This document shows, piece by piece, positions 47,441-54,628 of a stretch of DNA of 64,000 bases. Under the pieces are notes generated by a model. The model did no database searches. It saw only the letters and a program-made list of their open reading frames with translations, and had not been told where the DNA came from. The stretch spans positions 248,001 through 312,000 of the forward strand of contig JAKSDQ010000071.1 in NCBI GenBank assembly GCA_022360015.1, in the 5' to 3' direction. Position 1 is the stretch's first letter, and each line of letters starts with the position of its first letter. Made by a program: the position numbers and the translations under genes. This DNA is from Cytophagales bacterium (GTDB taxonomy: Bacteria; Bacteroidota; Bacteroidia; Cytophagales; Cyclobacteriaceae).

Positions 47441-48328
47441 TTAAGCGACCAGTTTTTTAAGATCTTTATGGGTAAAAGACCGGTATTCAGAAGGCGTGTA
47501 GCCTGTAAACCGCTTGAAATGACGATTAAAATTAGGTACACTATTAAACCCCACCCTGTAGCAGATGGCGCAAATTTCCAGCGTATCGCAATCGCGCAAG
47601 AGCCTGCATGCATGGGCGACCCTCACTCCGATCAGAAATTCGAAATAGGTTTTCCTGGTGCTTTTTTTGAAAAACCTGCAAAAGGAATTCACCGTCAGGT
47701 TAGCCACATTTGCCACATCTTCAAGGCTGATATCTTTGCTGAAATTTTCCAGGGTGTATTGGTAAACATTGGCCAGGCGGTCCCTTTCATAAGGATTTGT
47801 TTGTACCTCCACCATCTCAGTCAGCAAATGATGGTATTCTGTGGTGGTAATCGTGTGGAGAATTTTTAAAAATAAAATGATCCTGTCCAGTCCCTCACTT
47901 TTTAATAGATCCAGGATCATTTTTTTTAATCCTTTCCGGTGCTTCACCCCAATCTTCAATCCTCTCCTGATTTTAGTGTCATTCTGAAAAATGTACCTTA
48001 CTTCCGGCAGATTCCAAAATTGCTCCCGAAAGATTTCCCAGTCAAAATAAATAGATACAGCGTGTACCTGACCTGTATAGTCTTCGGAATAGTACTTTTC
48101 GCTGCACCTGAAAACATGGGGAATGTTGGAGCCGATAACAAAAATATCGCCTGGCTTAAAGTTTCCAACATAATCAGCGGCAATCAGTTGGCCCTCTCCC
48201 TTTAGGATCAACGATAATTGAATCTCTACGTGCATGTGCAGGCAATCATAAAAGTATTTTTGTTTGTCCTCCCGGACGTAGAAGGAGGTATTTGAATTTT
48301 TGTAGATTAAAAAAGGTAAGGCTTTCAT
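47441..48328 (-). CDS. AraC family transcriptional regulator with cupin N-terminus
   Basis: The 295 residues combine an N-terminal cupin-like sensor domain (HMHVEIQLSLILKGEGQLI, KPGDIFVIGSNIPH) and a C-terminal AraC/XylS double helix-turn-helix (SLEDVANVANLTVNSFCRFF and ICYRVGFNSVPNFNRHFKRF, then TGYTPSEYRS). It lies 48 bp ahead of the first GH127 gene on the same strand and probably controls the PUL's upstream part in response to a sugar ligand. Confidence 0.9.
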   Translation of the reverse strand: MKALPFLIYKNSNTSFYVREDKQKYFYDCLHMHVEIQLSLILKGEGQLIAADYVGNFKPGDIFVIGSNIPHVFRCSEKYYSEDYTGQVHAVSIYFDWEIFREQFWNLPEVRYIFQNDTKIRRGLKIGVKHRKGLKKMILDLLKSEGLDRIILFLKILHTITTTEYHHLLTEMVEVQTNPYERDRLANVYQYTLENFSKDISLEDVANVANLTVNSFCRFFKKSTRKTYFEFLIGVRVAHACRLLRDCDTLEICAICYRVGFNSVPNFNRHFKRFTGYTPSEYRSFTHKDLKKLVA

Positions 48329-48838
48329 ATTTCAAGTTACAATTTCCTGATGGTGAACGATCGAAACCTAAACCAACTCCAAAACCTGCACCAGCCTCCC
48401 ACGGCTGTTACACAACCTATGCCTGTTCTGTGACCAGGATCCCAAGGTTTTGATTTTTTAACTCAATTCATGGCGAATGAAACGTCAAATACTTCCAAAT
48501 AGCGTACCAGGGCTTTACCAAAGCCGGGTCACGGCATCTGCTTTGACCTTCCTCACGGCACCGGCCCGTATGGACGATAACATGCTTTGTACAACAGCCA
48601 CGAGACGCTTATGTATATGCGTACATTTACGCTGCTGAGCTACACTCAATATTAATAGAGGATATAAATCCGATGGGTGTCCCATTAAGTGGCTACAAAT
48701 TAATTGTATCTTACTGCTTTGTCGGTAAATCATCATTCCTATTTATGTTTCAAATAAAATCTCCTGATATCAGGCAATCTTCAACGTCGTTTACGCCTGA
48801 TCAGGATTAAAATTCAGCATATCCCGAAACGTGCCGGT
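48329..48838. other. Non-coding, decayed sequence
   Basis: About 500 bp between the AraC gene and the dadA pseudogene. A 73-codon open stretch at 48515-48736 (minus) has no recognisable family and no signal peptide. Around 48591-48615 a short segment (CCACGAGACGCTT) resembles 51822-51834 (CCACGGGACGCTT), suggesting scraps of a dispersed repeat. No gene is supported. Confidence 0.5.
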
Positions 48839-49280
48839 TCAATTGTATTCGACAGCCTGGCCGAGCGCATCAAGCCCGTTACTTGAAAGTACCTGTGCCC
48901 TTATCCCCAGCTTGTTGGCAAGGGTCGCCAGCTCAATTGTTTCTTTCTCGGCTACGAAAAAATTTCCACAGCCAGGACGCCAGATTTAAATCCAGGCCCG
49001 GGTTGATGTACAAGGGGCTTTTGGGGTTGAATAACCACCGGAGCCCATTGGCCGGAACCCCCGGCGAGGCCATTGGTACGATCTGGCTTGGAACAATCAT
49101 TCCGGCATTTCCGTATGAGCAGCCATCGTGGAAGTCATTTTTGTCCACCACCGTGACTTTATACCCCGCTTCTTCCCAATCCCAGACTGTAAGTAAACCG
49201 ATGATTCCACCGCCGATAATAGCTACCCTTTTCAAGCGCATTTTATTAAATAACCTGAAACCCTTCCGGATTATCTTCAT
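48839..49280 (-). pseudogene. dadA: D-amino-acid dehydrogenase-like (DadA) pseudogene
   Basis: Residues from ATG 49244 read KRVAIIGGGIIGLLTVWDWE (FAD-binding GxGxxG), then DGCSYGNAGMIVPSQIVPMA, typical of the DadA-type FAD oxidoreductases of Bacteroidota. The frame breaks after SWLWKFF, and the next frame continues with AEKETIELATLANKLGIRAQ and VLSSNGLDALGQAVEYN, which fits a later DadA segment. It then stops at 48839. About two thirds of the roughly 415-residue protein is missing. At least one frameshift and one or more deletions explain the structure. Confidence 0.75.
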
Positions 49281-49665
49281 AGTTATATGCGTTGGATTCG
49301 AATGACAAAAATACGGTGATACTGACTTCGACCATTAACCTATATTAACCTAAACCGATCATAAATTATCCTTCCAATTCAGATCTTGATTTTTAAAGCG
49401 CAGACCTGATGTGATTGGTAAACCGCCTTTCTTTCATAGTAAACCATACAAACCTTTCCTATCCCCGGTATCTAAAAGTACCTGTCCCGGAGTTACGCGT
49501 TCCGGTAACGTCATCCCGTCGGCCTCAAAACCAAAACCCGGACCACATGGCTTTTGATAACTGTTCTTTGGTGGGAGTTTCAATCAGGTTGGCAATTTCC
49601 CCCAATCCGGCGGCATGGGCATTTAATGCCAACCAAAGCTTCTGGTTGGTTGCTATTCATCTCAT
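49281..49665. other. Non-coding, possible gene scraps
   Basis: On the minus strand at about 49525-49650 a frame without start encodes ALNAHAAGLGEIANLIETPT and ends at a TGA soon after. It looks like real protein sequence by composition, but I cannot assign a family. No other gene is visible between FecR and the dadA pseudogene, where a susC gene would be expected. Confidence 0.35.
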
Positions 49666-50793
49666 TTATCTGTACTTCAGCATTACTTTTTTCTCGTTGG
49701 TTTCGAAGTCAAATTTCATTACAAAACTTAACGAATTGAGTACTTTCTCTAAGGGTTGGTTGTCAAACCGTGCGGTTAAGTTCCAGGGCGATTTGCTTTT
49801 GTTCGATTCTGTGATTTCAACCCCGTACCACGCTTCAAGCCTGCTCAACACTTCTGTCCGGCTGGCATGGCTAAATACGATCACTCCGTCTTTCCACGAA
49901 ATCACCTCATCGGGAACAAAATCATTCATTGAAAAATTTTTTGCCTTCCTGTTGTAAGAGATCTGCCCACCGGGATTGATGATAAATTCAGAATCTTCAG
50001 AGCCTGATCCCTTGTCTTTGAGGCCGACGCGAACCTTTCCGCTAACCAAGGATACCACAATGTCATCTTTACCGGAACGCGAGTTAACATTGAATGAGGT
50101 GCCTAATGCCTCTGTAACAATATTTCCCGTTAGTACTTTAAAAGGCCTTTTTTTATCATGGGCTATTTCAAAATATGCCTCTCCCTCCATCGTAACTGTT
50201 CTTTCATTTTCTTTAAAAGGTTTCGGATAAGATATTTTGCTGCCATAGCTGAGTGTTACCTTGGATCCATCATCCAAAAACATAACAGACCGCTGGCCCG
50301 GAGGATTGGCTTTCACAACGCAACCAGGCATGGCTTCCAATTGCTCATCATAGGCGGGAGGGTAAGACGCTTTCCACAGGAACAGGGCTGATAACAATAT
50401 GATGATGATCGAGGCGGCTACTTTGAGGAGTAGTGAATACGGATGGCCGGAATCAATCTTCTCGTACTTACCTGGCCTTTTGGCAAGAATTTCATCTAAA
50501 ATTTCCAGTGACTCCTGCTCATTCAATTGTTCATCTTTAGCCAAATTCATGGTTTGTACCAAACTTTTGGCCAAAATGATTTCTTCATGCTTTTCAGGAT
50601 GACTGGCAATCCATTTTTCCCAGAAGTCAGAAGACTCCTTTGTCGGGTTTTTAACCCAACGGACAAAAAATTCATCCTTAATAAAATTAAGGGCGTCGTA
50701 ATCCCTGTAGTTTAGCTTTTCCAAAACTTTCCACTCATTAAATTTTCCAGGCAAAAATACAAGGTTGTCATCATACTTTACCTGGTCATTCAT
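49666..50793 (-). CDS. FecR-type anti-sigma factor (second copy)
   Basis: The 375 residues show the same plan as the product of 39437: sigma-binding N-terminus (DEFFVRWVKNPTKESSDFWE), membrane helix (LLLKVAASIIIILLSALFLW), FecR domain (LDDGSKVTLSYGSKISYPKP, MEGEAYFEIAHDKKRPF), and a C-terminal DUF4974-like part. It diverges from the sigma gene at 51015 across a 221-bp gap. No SusC or SusD gene follows it; the downstream region contains only pseudogene material. Confidence 0.9.
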   Translation of the reverse strand: MNDQVKYDDNLVFLPGKFNEWKVLEKLNYRDYDALNFIKDEFFVRWVKNPTKESSDFWEKWIASHPEKHEEIILAKSLVQTMNLAKDEQLNEQESLEILDEILAKRPGKYEKIDSGHPYSLLLKVAASIIIILLSALFLWKASYPPAYDEQLEAMPGCVVKANPPGQRSVMFLDDGSKVTLSYGSKISYPKPFKENERTVTMEGEAYFEIAHDKKRPFKVLTGNIVTEALGTSFNVNSRSGKDDIVVSLVSGKVRVGLKDKGSGSEDSEFIINPGGQISYNRKAKNFSMNDFVPDEVISWKDGVIVFSHASRTEVLSRLEAWYGVEITESNKSKSPWNLTARFDNQPLEKVLNSLSFVMKFDFETNEKKVMLKYR

Positions 50794-51014
50794 ACTTTAG
50801 AGAGGGAAAGAATATCGGAAGTGTGCCATAAAGGGCAACTGATTTTTTAAAATGAGTTGAATTTTATTATATTTTGACTGTTGTGCTTTAAAATAAAGAC
50901 AAAAACCGGATGTGTGTTGGCAACATAAATACCCCGGCTTTAACTTGACAGGATTTAAATGTGATTATTAGATTTATTTTTCATATATTGATTTAGTTCA
51001 AAGCATTCGATACT

Positions 51015-51644
51015 ATGGCAACTCGCCCTGATTCTGTTAAAACCGATTTACACGCATTAGGCAATAAGGCTGAAAGCCAGAGGGTGAGGTCGCTCATGGA
51101 AAACCTGAGCGAAGCAGAAATCTGGAGAAGATTCAAAAATTCGAACGAGGAGGCAATCGTTTATATCTACCAAAAATATTCACAGGAATTGTTCCGTTTT
51201 GCTGTTCAATACACTGACCGCGACACCGCAAAAGATGTTATACAGGAACTATTTCTCGGTTTACTAAGAAGGAGAGCTTTTCTTGGCGAGGTGTCGGCAG
51301 TAAGACCTTATTTGTACAAATCGCTCTACAGGATCATCAGGGACAGGGAAAAAAAATTAAAGAACCCTCAATTAGTTAGCCTGGTTTGCGACGACAAATT
51401 TCCGAAGAGATATATATCCCGGGAAGAGGGCATTATCGACCAGGAACGAATTCAAACCCGGTTGAAGCAGGTGCGGAGTGCGCTGCAGGGGCTTTCGGTA
51501 AAACAAAAAGAGGCGGTGCTGCTCTATTACTACGAAGGCCTTACACAATCTGAAATCGCCGATGTCATGGACATGAAAAACAAGAACTCGGCCAGAAAAC
51601 TCCTTTACAGGGCCATCGATAAAATAAGGGAATTGATTGGTTGA
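51015..51644 (+). CDS. ECF-type RNA polymerase sigma factor (second copy)
   Basis: The 209 residues have region 2 (EEAIVYIYQKYSQELFRFA, TAKDVIQELFLGLLRRR) and region 4 (LSVKQKEAVLLYYYEGLTQS then EIADVMDMKNKNSARKLLYR). It belongs to the Bacteroidota FecI-like group. Unlike the usual co-directional sigma-FecR-SusC order, its FecR partner is encoded divergently. Its remaining targets are unknown because no transporter gene lies nearby. Confidence 0.9.
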   Translation: MATRPDSVKTDLHALGNKAESQRVRSLMENLSEAEIWRRFKNSNEEAIVYIYQKYSQELFRFAVQYTDRDTAKDVIQELFLGLLRRRAFLGEVSAVRPYLYKSLYRIIRDREKKLKNPQLVSLVCDDKFPKRYISREEGIIDQERIQTRLKQVRSALQGLSVKQKEAVLLYYYEGLTQSEIADVMDMKNKNSARKLLYRAIDKIRELIG

Positions 51645-51713
51645 GCAGGATTAAATAACCACCGGCGCCGGCAGTTTATATGCAATTTATGCACCACAAA
51701 TACCCAAATTACC

Positions 51714-51810
51714 TCTTGGTGTCTTGGTGCCTCCGTGGTGAAAAATGGTGAACCACCAAGACACAAAGGCACAAAGGCACAAAGAGACACCAAGAATTTT
51801 GTCGAAAACG
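51714..51810. repeat. Interspersed repeat, copy B (inverted relative to copy A)
   Basis: The stretch begins CTTGGTGTCTTGGTGCCTCC and contains CACCAAGACACAAAGGCACA, which form an imperfect hairpin. Its reverse complement matches copy A at 20884-20955, including the outer GACAAAA and GTGTCTCTTTGTGCC. It lies in the 220-bp gap between the ends of the convergent sigma and ceramidase-like genes and may act as a bidirectional end structure. Confidence 0.65.
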
Positions 51811-51864
51811 TTGTGTAACACCCACGGGACGCTTGCGCTATTTAAGGATAAATTCCGTACTTGT

Positions 51865-53235
51865 TCAGATTATGGCCAGGAGCTCATTCACTAATGCTAC
51901 AATGTACTCCCCGGCCTGGGGGCCGTACCAATTCATTTCACGGGTTTCGGGCTTGCTGATTGTGAAATAGTAGTTTTCAGGGTTTACGTACCCAAGATAA
52001 TTTCCGTTAAAGGAGGTGATCATCAAAGAAATGCCTTTCTGCCTGCAGATAGCCTCGAACTGCGAGTAAAATTCCCCTGAAAGTTCAACAGGCAACCCGA
52101 CAAGCACTGTATTGCCGATTCTCAGACAAGTGATATATCCTGTATTTTTTCCCAGAACCGCATGAAATAACCAGGGCCTCACCCTCCAGTGATCAGTTAT
52201 GCGGAAATGCGGCGACCTCATGGTGACAGGCCACTGCACAAATCGCAGGATGTCGGTAGAATCCATGGTAATTCCATCCTCCGCCCCTGCAATGTAATCT
52301 TTTAGATGGCGGCTGTATTGCAGCAAGTTTTCATACACAAACGGCCCGGTCCTGACCGGAGAGTGGCTGCCCATGGCCCCGGCGCCAAAAGAGGCAAAGC
52401 CGATGGAATCCAATTCTTTGACATAAGTCAGTAAAGGGCCGGGGTAATCAGATGATAGGGCATTGAGATTTTTATCCATATACACCGGATGAGCAGAAAA
52501 AGTGGTGAAAACAGCCTGTTCGCCAAGTCGGTTTTTTGCTTTCAACAACCTTATCTTATCATCGACCAGGCCATCCCGGTCCAACCGGTTTATAACCATA
52601 TTATATGTCGACACCGCCCCAAAACCGATCACTGAGGCCTCAATATTTGTATTAGCGGCTTCGAGTGATGTTAAGGTCGATTGCACCAGAAGATCAACCA
52701 TTTTATGGTTATTACCTCCCATCACCAGTTTTCCCAGTAAACCACGGCCCCAGCCACCCACGCTTGAATGCGTATGTGAGGCTGTAAAATAAATCCCGGT
52801 AATCCCCAAATCCGTGGCTTCGACCGCTTTGGATATTGCTTTGGCAAGTTGTGGGTGCACAATCCATAAATCGTAACTGATCAGGGCAATTTTATGGTAG
52901 TCGTTGGAAAAAATGAAACTCCTCACATAAACGGGGTCATAAATGGTATCAAAAGGCTGCCAATGATTTCCGGTAAGTCTGACAGGACTTTCCGGTGTAA
53001 TGCTTGCCTGTCCCCACCCAATATGAACCTTGCCGGATGGCTGCCGATCCAGTACATTCCTCACACTGTCAAGCCCCGCCATGGTGTCCTGATAAAAATT
53101 CGATTCCCGAAATGACGTGTCATCTACCGGGGTAAATAAAATTATCATCAGGATTGCCAATAGCAAAACGGTCAACGCTAACCTTAGCATGCTTTTTTTA
53201 CCTATAGCTTTTTTTGAAAAATCCGAAGGGGCCAA
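51865..53235 (-). CDS. Membrane-anchored neutral/alkaline ceramidase-like protein
   Basis: The 456 residues have one N-terminal membrane helix (about 17-35) and a domain resembling the N-terminal catalytic part of neutral ceramidase: VHIGWGQASITPESPVRLTG, DPVYVRSFIFSND, FTASHTHSSVGGWGRG (zinc-ligand His region), FTTFSAHPVYM, and NGNYLGYVNPENYY. Full ceramidases are about 650-700 residues, so the C-terminal domain is absent. The substrate may be a ceramide or sphingolipid, which Bacteroidota make, but another ester or amide is possible. Confidence 0.75.
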   Translation of the reverse strand: MAPSDFSKKAIGKKSMLRLALTVLLLAILMIILFTPVDDTSFRESNFYQDTMAGLDSVRNVLDRQPSGKVHIGWGQASITPESPVRLTGNHWQPFDTIYDPVYVRSFIFSNDYHKIALISYDLWIVHPQLAKAISKAVEATDLGITGIYFTASHTHSSVGGWGRGLLGKLVMGGNNHKMVDLLVQSTLTSLEAANTNIEASVIGFGAVSTYNMVINRLDRDGLVDDKIRLLKAKNRLGEQAVFTTFSAHPVYMDKNLNALSSDYPGPLLTYVKELDSIGFASFGAGAMGSHSPVRTGPFVYENLLQYSRHLKDYIAGAEDGITMDSTDILRFVQWPVTMRSPHFRITDHWRVRPWLFHAVLGKNTGYITCLRIGNTVLVGLPVELSGEFYSQFEAICRQKGISLMITSFNGNYLGYVNPENYYFTISKPETREMNWYGPQAGEYIVALVNELLAII

Positions 53236-53345
53236 GTAATTCCCTCAATTTTTGTATTACTGCAATATTAATTAATTCCCGGTAAAGCGTTGCAGTGATC
53301 GCATGAATTGTATTTAAGAAAAAGGACTTTACTTTATTTCAGGAG

Positions 53346-53888
53346 CTAATAGTATAATCCGTTCTTCATGATTAATGCTATCGCCCTTTTCTCATGTTTT
53401 ATGAGTTGCTGCAACTGTGCCTTTCCTAAATTATCCTGTGCACTTATAAAGCTGCAGTTAAACCCTTTTAAAATTTCATTAAAAATCACCTGCACCCTTT
53501 CCATATGAAAAGCCGATGTGATTATTTTTAAATCGGGGTTTTCCAAGGCTGAAACAATAGGTTTTATCTTTATAGCGTCGTCAACCGTATTTTTTGACAA
53601 CGCACATGCCAAAAAATCGTTTTCCAAAACCCCTTTTTGCATTAAATATCTCTTGGCATAAACACAATGTGCTTCATTAGAAGTATTAAAATGTTTACCC
53701 CAACCTCCTGTGCATAATACTGATTTTCCTTTTGAATAAAGACCAAGGCAACAATCCAGACGGCTGATAGCTATGCTGCTTAACTCACCGGAAGGGGAGT
53801 TTGGGGCGCCCAATACTATCAATACTTCCTTTTTCAAACTTGTACTTACTTTAAATGCTCTTTGAATAGTATGCAGATGCAATCCCAA
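53346..53888 (-). CDS. DUF218/YdcF-SanA-like protein
   Basis: 180 residues with the DUF218 pattern: VLIVLGAPNSPSGELSSIA at the N-terminus, VLCTGGWG, LSKNTVDDAIKIKP (family SxNTxExA), and IITSAFHMERVQVIF (family TSxxHxxRA). Members act in envelope-related processes, but their reaction is mostly unknown. The 5' end overlaps a truncated nucleotidyltransferase frame by 43 bp. This suggests the upstream part of the locus was rearranged, and the true start may lie a few codons inside. Confidence 0.75.
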   Translation of the reverse strand: MGLHLHTIQRAFKVSTSLKKEVLIVLGAPNSPSGELSSIAISRLDCCLGLYSKGKSVLCTGGWGKHFNTSNEAHCVYAKRYLMQKGVLENDFLACALSKNTVDDAIKIKPIVSALENPDLKIITSAFHMERVQVIFNEILKGFNCSFISAQDNLGKAQLQQLIKHEKRAIALIMKNGLYY

Positions 53889-54064
53889 TTAGCTGAAGGT
53901 GGACTGTTATGAGTACTCTTTTTTACAAATAAGTCCATATCGCCTGTCGACCTTCCGTAACCATGAATATTAACAGCCATACCTCCTACAAGGACATACT
54001 GCACGGAATGGACATTTAAAAATTTCAGATACTCCAAAAAATCTTTTTTAAAGAGGTGTCTCAT
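53846..54064 (-). pseudogene. Truncated nucleotidyltransferase-like gene
   Basis: The first 48 residues contain VQYVLVGGMAVNIHGYGRST then GDMDLFV, the GG...DxD core of the MNT/AbiEii-like nucleotidyltransferases common in Bacteroidota. The next residues (STHNSPPSANWDCICILFKE) do not fit the family, and the frame ends after 72 codons; complete members have about 170-250 residues. It starts within the ATGA overlap of the small upstream gene, as in intact two-gene modules. Confidence 0.65.
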
Positions 54065-54258
54065 GACCTTTTGAACGCCTTTGCTATTTTTTTGTTTATC
54101 TTACAATGATAAGGATCTATTCCATGATCGACACAATGTAACCTCCGGGATTCCAGCAGTCTCTCCCGGGCTGTTTTTTCAAATGCCCAATACAGAATAT
54201 CAGGTTCGTCCTTCTTGTTGATTTTTCCGGAAGATGTTGGAATGCGACGCATTTTCAT
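54061..54258 (-). CDS. Small protein paired with the nucleotidyltransferase
   Basis: 65 basic residues containing EPDILYWAFEKTARERLLES. The W-x-x-x-K-T-x-x-x-R pattern resembles the short proteins often encoded directly before MNT-type nucleotidyltransferases in Bacteroidota. The gene overlaps the truncated nucleotidyltransferase by 4 bp (ATGA). The pair resembles a toxin-antitoxin-like or HEPN/MNT-style module, but the role is not established. The frame is intact, though its partner is not. Confidence 0.5.
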   Translation of the reverse strand: MKMRRIPTSSGKINKKDEPDILYWAFEKTARERLLESRRLHCVDHGIDPYHCKINKKIAKAFKRS

Positions 54259-54628
54259 AATTGAAGGTTTTATGAAAGTTTGTTAATTGCTGTATTTTCA
54301 AAATTAGCCGGTACTTTGATGCCCACTTTTCTGGCGTCAACCAACCTATATAAAAACTTACTAAGGATGTTAATTATGTCATCTTTACCTTTATCACTTC
54401 TTGGAATTTAGGATTGCAAATCTCATTTTATCATTCAATATACACTTTAAATGAATGATTTCTATTTCTTATCATGACTTTCCGGGAAATCTTCCGGATT
54501 ACCAGGTCTATGGGATTTGTATGTTCAGTTAACAAATTTCACTGATAACATGAATTCTTTTCATATTTTATAAGCTTCTTTTTTCAATAAAGTCTCCTAA
54601 TTTAGAATACCTGTTCCATACCATTTCA
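54259..54628. other. Intergenic region upstream of the LysR-methyltransferase gene
   Basis: 370 bp of AT-rich sequence between divergent genes, without a plausible open frame. It contains the MetR-box-like palindrome at 54551-54563. No clear TAnnTTTG box was found on the plus strand. Confidence 0.55.
54551..54563. promoter_or_regulatory. MetR-box-like palindrome, candidate autoregulatory operator
   Basis: The bases TGAATTCTTTTCA fit TGAA-N5-TTCA, the form of the MetR operator (consensus TGAANNTNNTTCA, usually with A or T in the centre; here it is C). It lies 65 bp upstream of a gene whose N-terminus is MetR-like, a typical distance for LysR-type autoregulation. Confidence 0.5.

Noticed and set aside
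48515-48736. 73-codon open frame on the minus strand
   Set aside because: No family resemblance, no signal or domain pattern, and it lies in a decayed intergenic region; treated as chance.
49415-49957. 180-codon open frame on the plus strand overlapping the second FecR gene
   Set aside because: Antisense to the well-supported FecR C-terminus; translated sequence has no recognisable domain.
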